Positions 23,702-34,533 of a stretch of DNA of 64,000 nt are shown one piece after another. This DNA is from Adiantum capillus-veneris. Lineage: Eukaryota; Streptophyta; Polypodiopsida; Polypodiales; Pteridaceae. The notes beneath the pieces are model-generated. The model had not been told where the DNA came from. It saw only the letters and a program-made list of their open reading frames with translations, and ran no database searches. Position numbers and translations under genes: made by a program. Position 1 is the stretch's first letter, and every line of letters begins with the position of its first letter. The stretch lies in contig CM043964.1 of NCBI GenBank assembly GCA_014529385.2, positions 3,619,997-3,683,996 of the forward strand, in the 5' to 3' direction.

Positions 23702-24607
23702 CTATTCTTCCTCAGACACAAGACAATCTTGTTTGCTAAGTTTCACATATGGTGGCAATGGAACACTCAATGCCTTTCCCTTATCCATATTGAAACGTTG
23801 CAAAACCTTATACTCTGTTTGAGATAACCAAATCAACTTCTTTGATTTGTCTCTCTCAATGTGCATACCAAGTATATGACTTGCCTCACCCATGTCTTTC
23901 ATGTCAAACGATTTTGCCATCTTTGACTTCAAAGCTGAAATTTCTTCCAAGTGCTTGCCAGCAATCAACATGTCATCCACATACAAAATAAGGATCAGCC
24001 AACTACCATTCTTAGCTTTCTTTGTATATAGACAGTGATCGAACTCACTACGTTTGTAGCCTTGAGAAAGAATAAACTTGTGGAACTTATGGTACCATGC
24101 CCTCGGTGATTGTTTTAAGCCATAAAGACTCTTTAACAACTGGCATACCAAATCTTCCTTGCCTTTCTCAACAAACCCTTCTGGCTGCTGCATGTAAATT
24201 TCCACATCTAAATCACCATGCAAGAACGTTGTCTTGACATTCATTTGGTGCAACACCAAATCTAATATGGCAACCAATGCAAGAAAGCATCTCAATGTAG
24301 TCATCTTGACCACCAAAGAGAAGACTTCATCAAAGTCAATGCCTTGTTCTTGCTTAAAGCCCTTGGCAACAAGCCTTGCTTTGTACTTTGGCTGACTATC
24401 ATGAGTGGTGATCTTATACCTGTAAACCCATTTACAAGGTAGAGCCTTTTTTCCGTATGGTAATTTAACTAGCTTCCATGTCTGGTTTTTATGGAGAGCT
24501 GTCATCTCTGACTCGATGGCCAATTGCCAATTCCCGGAGTCCTTCATTTGCACTGCTTCCTTGTAACATGAAGGCTCATTGCAATCAGTACACATGACAT
24601 AGTTCAT
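23702..24607 (-). pseudogene. Copia reverse transcriptase
   Basis: The frame has the full copia RT order: WQLAIESEMTALHKNQTW, CKWVYRYKI, KARLVAKGFKQEQGIDF, LDVEIYMQQPEGF, SLYGLKQSPRAWY, and the catalytic LILYVDDMLIAG. About 300 residues are open, ending in a TAG at 23702 where the polyprotein should continue into RNase H. Catalytic residues are intact. Confidence 0.9.
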
Positions 24608-24960
24608 AGATGGAACAAAAGTGGTGACATAGCTAGCATCATCAAGTAAACCTGTCCAAAAGTGGTGACGTAGCCAACATTATCAAGTAAACATGTGCTG
24701 ATCAAGCTCTTTGTAATTGCGGGAACATGTCTCACATTTTTCAGCGTGAAAGAAGAGCCAGTCTTAAACTTCAATTGAACATCTCCAACACCTAAGATCC
24801 CACATGTCTGCCCATTGGCTAGCCGAACATGATCTTTAGTGGTCACAAACCACTCCTTGTTTAGAGACACATGAAGTGATGCCCCTGAGTCTATAATCCA
24901 GTCACTCAGTGCATTTCCATCAGATGCTGTAAGAAGAGCTGAGTCCATTGTATTCTTCAA
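24604..24960 (-). pseudogene. Copia protease, joined to RT by an integrase deletion
   Basis: WIIDSGASLHVS is the copia protease active site (DSGAS). SLISTCLLDNVGYVTTFG ends the domain. The GAG-pre-integrase and integrase domains, normally about 500 residues, are missing; RT begins within 100 bp. An approximately 41-bp tandem duplication (24617-24698) sits at the junction. Confidence 0.85.
24617..24698. repeat. 41-bp tandem duplication at the integrase deletion
   Basis: Two adjacent copies of a unit beginning AAAAGTGGTGACRTAGC and ending ATCAAGTAAAC, with a few differences. The unit is a duplicated piece of protease-to-RT junction sequence. Confidence 0.75.
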
Positions 24961-25684
24961 GAAGGAGACATTCCATTGTATTCTTCAAGAAGTAGATGTC
25001 TCCTGAAACTAGACTGTCATCCTCTACAACAGTGTTTGTCACATTTATTTCTTGAATCTTCACTGAGGACTTGTTCTTCTCACCATGGTCTTCAGATTTC
25101 TCTTTGCCTTTTTCAGCTTTCCATTCTCTGCAGTCTCTTTTCATGTGACCCTTCTTGCCACAATGGTAGCATTCTATGTCACTCTTGCCTTTAGCACTGC
25201 GGGACTTGCTACGAGACTGATTCCTCTTTCCACCTTTGTACTTTTCTTTGGTCCTTCCCCTGAAAACTAAGGCTGTTCCTTTGCCTTTGTCCATTGTTTT
25301 TCTGTTGGTTTCTTCAGTAAGCAGACTGCCTTCTACACCTGCTATGGTCAAACCATCTGGAGGTGCACAATTACTCAAAGCTGTGCGAAAAGTGTCCCAA
25401 CTTTTCGGCAATGTGATCAATAGGAACATAGCTCTAACAGGTTCATCAAACTTGACACCTTGAGCTGACAACTAACTGTATATGGTGTTGAATTCATTCA
25501 GATGATTGGACATAGGTGTCCCTTCTTTCATCTTCAAGTCAACAAGCTTCTTAAGCCAGTATACCTGTGAAGCTGCACTCTGCTTCTCATAAAGATCACT
25601 CAGCTTTGTCCATGCTTCATAAGCCAACATCTTGTCTGCTACATTGAAGTAAACGCTTTCTGCCAAAGTCAGCATAATGGTAGA
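24920..25684 (-). pseudogene. Copia gag, C-terminal two-thirds
   Basis: ESVYFNVADKMLAYEAWTKL and MKEGTPMSNHLNEFNTI are the conserved gag core. The nucleocapsid zinc knuckle CYHCGKKGHMKRDC (CX2CX4HX4C) follows in the piece 24920-25471. A 29-bp duplication at about 24943-25000 shifts the frame into protease. The first residues of the open frame at 25685-25804 come from the LTR of element B, not from gag. Confidence 0.9.
25680..25684. other. Target site duplication, left copy (GTAGA)
   Basis: GTAGA in front of the TG start of element B; identical to 32190-32194 behind its CA end. Confidence 0.9.
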
Positions 25685-26154
25685 TGCTGCAGACGGAAGA
25701 CGTAGCGTCCCTGCAAAATACCCCGAATAGCATGATGGAAACAACAAAACACCACAAATACGCATACCTGACAAAGCCTGTGAGCATATAATCAAGTCGT
25801 ACACGAACAGAGAGAGATAGAGAGCGAGAGAGAGCGAAAGAACACGTGCAGGCGCACCTCCTAGAGCGGAGTGCTACGCTGGCACGGCGAGAGAGAAGAG
25901 AGGAGAGGAGAGAACAAGACACAAGCACTGGGTACAATCTCCCCCCGTGCAAGAGTGACCATTTCCCTCTTGCACGTATTTATTTTATAGATTTCTTGAA
26001 TGGTCAAATTGGTTACAAACTGGTCGGCCGGTCATAAATGGCCAAAGCTCATAAAGAGCACTTGAATAATCAAATATTCTGCATAATCCATTATCTGTTA
26101 ATGCTTTTGCCACATGTCAGCTGTAATAAATGGATAAATATCAATTCCATAACA
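25685..26154 (-). repeat. 3' LTR of element B
   Basis: Plus strand begins TGCTGCAGACGGAAG and ends TTCCATAACA. Matches 31701-32189 nearly throughout. GA-rich block at about 25815-25915. The minus strand next to it reads GGAGAGGTA, a short purine tract. Confidence 0.9.
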
Positions 26155-26575
26155 TACCTCTCCGTTGGAAAGCAACTGTCCTCAGTTGCAAAGATAAAAA
26201 TCTGCAAACAATACTTGTCAAAAACAATGATTAGAAATCTGTATCAAATAGTTTTTAAAAAATCCATAAAATTAGACAACATTGCTTATCTCTGCCGTCA
26301 TCCACATACTACCTATTCTAGTGTCCCATACCACTAGAATAAGGAGTATGTGTCATACCCTGATGAATTAGGATATCATTGGTCACAATCATCATCGATC
26401 TCATATTGTCAAGTCTCATCACATAAACACTGCCGTGATAAAATAATCATCAAATACCAAATCCCAATTCAATTCCAATTCCACAATATATCCAAATCAC
26501 TTTCATTGTGTACCCGGGTAACAAAATCATACCAGTTATAGTGGTGGCCAGCCACTGCAGCATGATTTTGTGATC

Positions 26576-26779
26576 GGTGTTGCCTAAATCGGCGAATCTA
26601 CACCAATAAGATGTGCTGCCTAAATCGGCGAATCTGCACTAATGCTGCCTAAATCGGCGAATCTGCATTTGATATTCGTTCAAAAAGCGTGAATCTGTAG
26701 TTTGTTGTTGTGCTGCCTAAATCGGCGAATCTGCACTAGATGAGCATTGACACACTGCCTAAATCAGCGGATCTGTGTG
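26576..26779. repeat. Array of five short hairpins with covarying stems
   Basis: Five copies of a 19-nt core TGCCTAAATCGGCGAATCT (the last with two changes) are each flanked by an inverted pair that differs from copy to copy. The pairs are GGTGT/ACACC (26576-26604), GTGC/GCAC (26613-26639), AATGC/GCATT (26641-26669), GTGC/GCAC (26710-26736) and CACAC/GTGTG (26751-26779). A decayed sixth may lie near 26675-26700. The array is about 420-625 nt from the 3' LTR of element B. Confidence 0.85.
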
Positions 26780-28185
26780 CTTGTGACCAATGGACTAGAC
26801 AAGGCATGAAGGAGAAAATAAAAATAGTTACTATGCTGACATCGCAGTGTAGTATATCAAGGCACTTACAAATTGTTGTGCACTATCCCAAAACATCGTG
26901 GCTCACATGAGTAGCTGCAGGGCTTATTGACAAATCATCTTTACAAAAAGTACTTTGTAGTACAATTAGAAGCCATGATCGGAGTATTTGATGGAGTATT
27001 CAGTGATCAGATAATGTAGAGAATTGAAATTTAAAAATAAGAGTGATATATTTGAGATGACATGACAGATGTTGGGTTGCCTAATCTTTAAAATATTTTC
27101 GATAAAGCAATTATGAAAAGGGGAGTGAGGTTAGTGTACATACCTTGAGGGTACACTGCATCAAAATTATACGAGCCAGTGTGTTTGTGGAGAGAGATAT
27201 GATCGTAACTTGCATCTGAGGCATGTCAAACAGATTTGTAGAAGCTAAGGAGAACTGCGACTATCAAACTTGCACCATAGTATAATTAACAATTCCAAAA
27301 TATGTTAATTTTGTGTTAGTAATTTGAAATAAAATAAAAGACTATGTTGTCTGTTGAGAATTTGATTCAAGATTAGTGTGCGATCACATATTTAGAACAT
27401 ACAGTGTTAGCACTTTGATTCAACAATCGCAAAATAAATTAAATGAATCTAGAACACAAATTAAAAGTTAGCCATAGCCCTGCGAAAATGGAAATGCGAG
27501 AAAATGTTGCAGTCCTAACGAAATAGCACAGATAGACAAAAACCACGAACAAGACAGAAAAAAATGTAGGTAAGGAGATCTGATTGGATTTTATAGTGCA
27601 ATGTGGGAGACAAAATTACATTGAGGACTGACAGACGTCTACGATGATTAACCGTGACAGATTGGACAAACAACCCAAAAGTAATTTGATCTTGAACTGC
27701 CTTTCCCTAGAAGCTTTTATTTATGACAAATTATTTGTTAGCTAGAGCTAGAATTAGGGATGAGAATATAGATTTTTGGTGCGTCAAGAAAATGCCTTAC
27801 AAAACCATCTACTTAAGCCTCTGGATATTAACTGGGAGGAGGTAGGATGGGAGTTGGTATCTTATACAAATTACCTAAACTTGACAAAACAATGCGTAGA
27901 CAGTCGGTGAGCGCAGACCGCAGTAGTTGTAATCACATATTTCGATATAAATAATAAATCATTACATAATGAAAATCATTGAAATCATAGGAGAAAGGGA
28001 TCAACGTTCTCCTCGGTAGGTATAGCAATCATGGATGATGAGGGTTCCATAAAGACTGCTTGATAAGCTTCATCATTGCCATAAATGGAGAAAGAGGTAT
28101 CCAGGAACTTGCTCCATGCATCATCAAAGCTCATGCCCCCCGACGTGCAGCAACACTACAGGAAAGGCAAGCTCCTCAATTTGTT

Positions 28186-28189
<4 letters not shown>

Positions 28190-28232
<43 letters not shown>
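28190..28232. repeat. (TG)n microsatellite
   Basis: About 20 TG units after TTTGTTTGTT. Confidence 0.9.
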
Positions 28233-28233
<1 letters not shown>

Positions 28234-29250
28234 GACCATTGCAATGGAACTTGTCGTAAGAGTGGATGATCATCGCACTAGCTGCGGGCTGGTGTAATTG
28301 ACTTGGGACGTACTTGATGCCATGAAATCAAAGCATACTTTTCAACACTACTAGTAGCTCAACACAATACATTGCTTCCCTATGTGTTATATGTTTTGTA
28401 GTCCACCTTGCTTGATCCAGTAGCACTAGTTGCGCCACACTTTGCATCCATCATCGTGGACATTGCTATGAGAAAAGGGAAGGGGAGATCAGCAAGAACA
28501 ATATCATGTCCCCATCGATTATTGGAGAAGTTTTTGTGGCAAATTTGGGAAAGAAAACACAGCTGAGCTAGAGGGTGGTCCAAGCATCCTCTAGAAAGCA
28601 AGATTTGCTTCTTTATTGCCGATGTATAGGTAGCAAAACAAGCACTGCGAAGGATAAAACACAGCACGTGGATGGGAATGCAATTTAATAATGGAAGGTC
28701 CTTGAACCTTGGAGGAATTATTAGCAAGAGGCGACGTTGGTAGGCTATGGGAAGGCACTCTTAGCCTACAATTATAATAGAGGTTCATTTGTTTTTTTTT
28801 TTTCTTTAGAGTAATCTGTTAATACCCGAAGCGTGGAAAGTCGTCCAATTGGGTAGGCCCTCACCCATGCCATCATCAGCTGCTTGCCCTCGCTCATCAT
28901 GCTCCGTGGAAAGATTCTTCTTAAGCTTTTGATTCGGCCCATGAATATAGCATTCGCGCTTTGCTTCTTCCATGATGGCTATGGACCCTTAATAGAGGCA
29001 AGGTCCCCCACCTTCAAGCCCGAAGGCTCCGTAGCTGCTGATACGGGTCTGCCTTGCTCTCCGCTTATGGCACAAACACTTCCATGCAGACATAGCCACT
29101 CGACCTTCATGCCCAGCAGATGACTGTGTCCATAAGTGTCCTCGAAATCCCTGCAGCCATAAAAACTGATGGCGCTCATGTATGCCAATGCTGACCGACA
29201 AAGAAGACGAGTTCTCTCAACTGCACATGAGAGATTGAGCAAGAGCTCAG

Positions 29251-29254
<4 letters not shown>

Positions 29255-29300
<46 letters not shown>
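29255..29300. repeat. (GA)n microsatellite
   Basis: About 22 uninterrupted GA units. Confidence 0.9.
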
Positions 29301-29301
<1 letters not shown>

Positions 29302-30047
29302 AGTAGCATTTGTGTGGTGTGTGTGGGTGTGTGCATGGTGGTCGAGAAGCTACGAGTGCATGCAAGGTGCAATGCTGCAGTGTTGGTGAAGTTGTTAGGC
29401 ATGCCGTAGCTCATATTGCTCACGCAGTTGACTTCTTCTCGTGCTCCTTTTCCCATGATGCAGATCATCGTCAGGCAGCAGTAGTTGTAGCAAGGACGTT
29501 CTGCCACAGCTAGCAGCAGCGGCCATGGCCGGGAGCTACTGCTTAATTATATGTAAATCAGCATTTACATCTGTCCGTCAGTTGCTTGTTCTCTTCAACA
29601 TAAGTTTTGTTGTGCAGGCCTCGCTTCTCTGGTGCTGCATAAGCTCTCTTGATTCTTTCTGTTTTGCATCAAGTATGGTGTCTGTTGTTGTACATATTGT
29701 ATGTGTGTCGTGTTGGTAGGGGTAGCTGTATAGAGAAAGAAAGAGAACCGTAGGGTGGCCAATCATTGAACGACACTAATGGGTTGTTCGCCCGCCAGGT
29801 GCGAGCTGCATGGCGTTGGTAACTCTCACTCGAAGGGGTTGAGCATGTAGAGGTGGTGGGTAGCCCACCGTTCTGAGTAAGTGGTTGGTGGGAAAATTGG
29901 AGTCGTGCCAAAGTAGAGGTGGTGTGTGTGAAGTTGCATGGCCAACAAGAGGTGGTGGCTGAGAAACTTTGAGAGAGAGAGATCAGTGGGTGTCCTTGCG
30001 TAGGGCAGCGAGCTGCTGCTCAATTACTGGCAGCCATCTGATGTGTG

Positions 30048-30048
30048 T

Positions 30049-30130
<82 letters not shown>
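30048..30130. repeat. Compound (TG)n-(GA)n microsatellite
   Basis: About 25 TG units pass directly into about 16 GA units. The same compound order recurs at 41799-41891. Confidence 0.9.
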
Positions 30131-30133
<3 letters not shown>

Positions 30134-30303
30134 TTGTGACTGTAGGGCCGTTGGTGGTTGTAGGGAGGGAAGAGAGAGAGATATGAGCACGCAGGAAGGC
30201 GGAGGATAAAGGGTGGCTAAACAAAATAAAAGCGCTCCATGCAGTGGACAAGCGGCACAGGAAAGGTGTGTGTGGGGTGGCTTGGTGGGGACGGTTGGTT
30301 CCC

Positions 30304-30307
<4 letters not shown>

Positions 30308-30397
<90 letters not shown>

Positions 30398-30398
30398 A
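30308..30398. repeat. (GA)n microsatellite with AAG interruptions
   Basis: About 90 bp of GA units with GAAAGA breaks at regular places. Frames reading Arg-Glu repeats across it are artefacts. Confidence 0.9.
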
Positions 30399-31684
30399 AA
30401 TTGGTAGCTGCGTTATTGCATGGAGGCACCATTTTGAGGTCAATGATGGGCATGCAGACCCTAGTAAACTCGTCGAAGAGTGGTGGGCGCTAATGGCAAC
30501 AACAGTGAGAAAGAGGGAGTGCGCGTCGTTTGCAGGAGGGCAAGTGGGTGGTTGGAAGATGAGTGGCAGTCTTCGGTGAGTGACTGAGGACGGCTGCATG
30601 GTTACGCAAAAGGGCCAGTTGATGTCGCTTCTCAGAAAGGCACGAACGGTTGGTTTCCTGTAGCTTCAGTTCACATGCGATGCGAATGAGTGGTGCAGGT
30701 TGGGTGGTGTTGCATGCCCAAAAAAAAAAACGCTTGTCGATACATTTTTCTCACTTCGTGTACCTACCAGACACTCCCTGTTTTGGCGTTGGACAAAAGT
30801 GCCTGGCATTGTACGACTGCCAGATGTGATCGACAACACTGAACTCAGACTCGAGCGGCAATTAGGGTATCATGGCTAAATGACGATGAGTTCGGCACCT
30901 TGATATTGCATGTCAGTGATGCCCACAGGCTGCAGTGAAGCCATGAGATCATTTGCGACCGCCAAGTAACATATGGGCAGGTCGAGTAGGTTGCGCCCAA
31001 GCCAGCACTGGTGGCGGTTCCCTTTGCATACTGCCATCGAGGGGGAGAGCGAAATCGCTTATCTCCACACTTCTCTATGATGTGTCTTGCCCTCTTGCGC
31101 CACCTGTTGTGGAGTATGCTGCCATGTGTGCTTTAATTAAAACCCTTTTTTTTTTAATGGATTTCAGTGCTGCTCACAAAAATAATTACTTGAGGGTCAT
31201 TCCCACTAAGCTGAGATATGGGAGGAGAGGCAATCGAGTTCCTTGTGTCCTCCCTATTACTTCTACACTCGGACACTCCCCACGGTCTCTTGGGTTTATT
31301 CTTGCAACAATCTACCCTAAATTCTTCTTCTACTTCTGCTTCTCGTAGACCGGAAGAAGCGAATCAAACCTTTATACCTATATTTTGACCTTCTTAGGTT
31401 TAACGTACATAAACTTGCATTAGATTGCATGCAACATATGAATGGATATTATGCTCTAGACTGTACTTATCGTACAACCAATTATCCTTACCTAGATAGA
31501 GAGTTGATTAATCACACAGAAAATAATGCAATATCTTTAAACAATTTGAAATACTTATGATGCAAAGAGGTTCATAATAATCATGTACCTCTAATTTTAA
31601 ACAAAGAAAATTAAATGTAAGTAAGCATGACTTATCTTTGTTCACCATAATCTCCATCATCGCTGTAATTCCAAGAGCATAACC

Positions 31685-31699
31685 GTAACTCTGATACCA
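31685..31699 (-). other. Primer binding site of element B
   Basis: Minus strand TGGTATCAGAGTTAC, matching the plant initiator tRNA-Met primer site, one base from the 5' LTR. It proves the orientation of element B. Confidence 0.9.
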
Positions 31700-31700
31700 C

Positions 31701-32189
31701 TGCTACAGACGGAAGACGTAGCGTCCCTGCAAAATACCCCGAATAGCATGATGGAAACAACAAAACACCGCAAATACGCATACCTGACAAAGCCTGTGAG
31801 CATATAATCAAGTCGTACACGAATAGAGAGAGATAGAGAGCGGGAGAGAGCGAAAGAACACGTGCAGGCACACCTCCTAGAGCGAAGTGCTACGTCGGCA
31901 TGGCGAGAGAGAAGAGAGGAGAGGAGAGAACAAGACACAAGCACTGGGTACAATCTCCCCACGTGCAAGAGTGACCATTTCCCTCTTGCACGTATTTATT
32001 TTATAGATTTCTTGAATGGTCAAATTGGTTATAAACTGGTCGGCCGGTCATAAATGGCCAAAGCTCATAAAGAGCACTTGAATAATCAAATATACATAAA
32101 ATATAATATCCTTCTGCATAATCCATTATCTGCTAATTCTTTTGCCACCTGTCAGCTGTAATAAATGGATAAATATCAATTCCATAACA
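31701..32189 (-). repeat. 5' LTR of element B
   Basis: Plus strand begins TGCTACAGACGGAAG and ends TTCCATAACA; nearly the same sequence as 25685-26154 plus an insert near 32089 (ACATAAAATATAATATCC region). Confidence 0.9.
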
Positions 32190-32194
32190 GTAGA
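32190..32194. other. Target site duplication, right copy (GTAGA)
   Basis: GTAGA immediately after the LTR end, as at 25680-25684. Confidence 0.9.
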
Positions 32195-32294
32195 AAGTGC
32201 CAATTCATCCATTTCGCTCCATTCATCTTCGTCCATATCTTCTGGTTTTATCCCCTTGAGCCTTATAGGTTTTATCTGCTTCTTTTGTACCAAC
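32195..32294 (-). pseudogene. Copia gag, middle fragment between two insertions
   Basis: About 33 codons of gag: LVQKKQIKPIRLKGIKPED, then MDEDEWSEMDELALS. This is the normal copia gag stretch after the WKKQI block. The fragment continues in frame into 25684 across element B and into 34534 across block C1. Confidence 0.9.
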
Positions 32295-32298
32295 ACGT

Positions 32299-34533
32299 TG
32301 GTGCAGCCAAAGTTGGTCCGCACTATAAAGTGTGTTATGTCGTGCAAAGGGTGCTACCAGGCACATGGCAAAGGGCTAAAGCAGGTATGAAGGCCTTGGG
32401 CAGGACAGTGGCAACGAAAATGCAGGCTTAAAGTGTTTTTTTAAGGCAAGGGGGACTCCAAAGTGGGCTAATTGGGACGGCACGTCAAAGTGTTCGAGAT
32501 GCGTGTAATGTGCCCCGAAATGTAGTGTTCAAGATGCTCTAGAAGCTTGTCCAGACGGCTCGTCAAACGGAGCCCCGGTGTGCAAGATATTGCGATTTAA
32601 AGCTCGAGTGTGTAGCAGATCCCCGACGGACAAGGTAGCTGGGGACAAGTGGCCCGGACTGATGTCAGTGCATATATGTGTAAAGCTCGAGTTACGGAGC
32701 ATGCATGTCTTCTCGGATTGCGAATCGGAACTATGGATAGAAAGTTATGGCCGTTTGAAGATTTTTCGGGGGTCGGGTCTGAGCCCACTTGGCCGCATTG
32801 AAGGATGTGCCGTCTTGCATATTTTGGGCCTCGCCATGATTCTCGGTAATAGTGTGTGCTATGTGGAGTCAGCACGAGTCGACCGCACGTCCATCGGATA
32901 CTCGGTCGGTCAAATATAGCGAGATGAAGTTGGGAGCCGTGGACAGTAAAAGGCCACAGATGATTTTTTCCGTTTTGGGTTGCCTCGGATTCCGAGCCTG
33001 GAAGAGTCGAGAAGTGATGGTGATTGTATTGAAGCAAGTCGGCGATGCAAACTTCCATCCGGGCTTTGCGGCTTGGCAGTAGGATATTGCGGCAGGGGGT
33101 AAACTCTGTTTTTTTCCCTTCCTTGAACGGGTTGTTGAGGCCAAGGTGCGGAATGGTGGGGAATCACGAGGATTTTGGGGCCGGCAAGTGGAGCTCCCAT
33201 GCAACGTGGTCGAAAAATTCGGATGGCAAGCTCTGGTTGTGTTGTGAGCAATGAGCAACGACAGCGTGAAAAGCCCATGCTTAAAAGCCTCCTTAGCTAT
33301 AAGTGCAAAAAAACTTAAGTTTGGTGGAAGGAGCTTCAAAACCAAAAGAGAAGGGAAGTGGGAAACAAAAATAAAAAAACACCTCCAAGGGGCAGTGGCG
33401 CCAGTGATAGGATTTGACGCCCATCTGCCCTTCTTAAGGCATTTTGCCGGTCGTATGAAGGCCAAAATATTTTTGAGTCTGTCATTGGAAGGGCTTGTTC
33501 AAAAATTATCCTTCTATAGAGAAGGGTGAAAAAATAGAATACATGCCAATGGAAGGGCTAATTAAAAAACATTTTATATATATTAATGCTCATTTACAAT
33601 ATCTATATGTATATTGGTTATACTCATTGACAGAATATAGTATCTTGCCTTGTAAATTATGTGAAATTTTCTCATTGGAAGGGCAAACTGAAAATAGACC
33701 CTTCTATAGGGAAGGGTGCATTTTTCTACAACCCATCTTTTGAAAGAATAGGTTGCCCTTCAAATCCTAACACTGAGTGGCGCCAGGCGCTACTGCCAAC
33801 AAAATAAGCATTTTTTTTCTTGGCCTAAAAAAGAAACCAAGAGGAAAAGAAGAGGGAGCAAGGCAGCGGTTTCGAGATTTGGAGCTTTCCTTTGTTTTTT
33901 GCTGAGGCTGAAGAAGAAGAAATGGACTTTTTTCGAGCTGTGGGATTTTCCTTAGGTTTTGCTTTGGGCTTGGGGAGAAGAAGGAAGGGGGTAGAGAACT
34001 TGCTCAACGGTTTTTTGGATCTTGGGGTTGCGCTTGTTCGTTTGGAGCCATGGAGAGCTCACGAAGAGCAGTGGCCATGGAAACCTTCAGGCCGGGCTTG
34101 AGCGGGGCTCGCCCCTTTGATCTTTAGTGTGCCCCGGTTGCAGCGATGATGGTTGTACAATGTTTGGTGCCAATGAATGAAAGAAGGCCCCCATTGCAAT
34201 GAGTTTTGTGCGTTGTCTCGCCCCCCTTCTCTTCTGCTCTCGTGTGTGTGCGTGCGGGCGTATCGGCAGGTGTGTGCCGCCACGACGGAGTGTTGCAGAG
34301 AGGGAGAGAGAGTGTGGTGTGTTTTGAGCATGTGGGAGATCACAAAGCTGGTGCATTGAGGTGTGCGAGTTGTGAGTTCGTGTGCGTCTGTGTGAGCGCG
34401 TGTGCATGCGTGACCTGGTGAAAAGAGCGAGTCGAAGGTGCTTGCAAAGTGGATTGGGGTGCAGTGTGTGCCCTGGGCTATAGGAGGCATTCCGTGTTGG
34501 CACGCTGGGCGTGCTCCCCATTCCCCCTCTCCA
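32299..34533. mobile_element. LTR-like block C1 inserted in copia gag
   Basis: It begins TGGTGCAGCC and ends CCCTCTCCA, with ACGT on both sides (32295-32298 and 34534-34537). The single-copy TG...CA structure of 2.2 kb fits a solo LTR. Its last 60 bp resemble the end of C2 at 17813. It carries an internal inverted-repeat element at 33391-33797 and a GT-rich 3' part. No protein is recognised; open frames on both strands disagree and show no domains. Confidence 0.65.
33391..33797. mobile_element. MITE-like inverted-repeat element in C1
   Basis: The ends are GGCAGTGGCGCCAGTGATAG and, on the other strand, GGCAGTAGCGCC followed by a diverged copy containing GTTAGGATTTGA. Inside, a direct repeat beginning ATTGGAAGGGC and ending CTATAGRGAAGGGTG occurs at about 33484 and 33674. 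No target duplication is clear. Length is 407 bp and there is no coding capacity. Confidence 0.6.

Larger units (their letters stand above)
26780..31684. other. Element B internal region, noncoding
   Basis: Nearly 5 kb with no recognisable protein or RNA gene. It is rich in simple repeats (28190-28232, 29255-29300, 30048-30130, 30308-30398) and has short homopolymers at 28791-28802 and 30720-30731. Apparent ORFs around 29000-30600 follow the GA and GT repeats and are not genes. Confidence 0.55.
25685..32189 (-). mobile_element. LTR element B, complete, without coding capacity
   Basis: Two LTRs (470 and 489 bp), a primer site, a purine-rich stretch before the 3' LTR and a 5-bp duplication GTAGA make it structurally complete. 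The 5.5-kb internal region has no gag, protease, RT, RNase H or integrase that I can recognise. It is a large non-autonomous retrotransposon that must be moved in trans. The LTRs differ by about a dozen substitutions (mostly C/T) and one 19-bp indel, so it is not recent. Confidence 0.9.

Noticed and set aside
26576-26779. CRISPR-like array of a 19-nt repeat
   Set aside because: Repeat is short, intervals are irregular (10-75 bp), the flanks are inverted pairs, and the context is a plant LTR element.
30213-30600. ORFs of about 60-190 residues with Arg-Glu or Ser-Leu runs
   Set aside because: They are translations of GA/TC and GT/AC microsatellites, open in several frames at once.
32597-33465. 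Overlapping ORFs of 113-198 residues on both strands in block C1
   Set aside because: No domain or motif is visible, frames conflict on the two strands, and the block has LTR-like ends.
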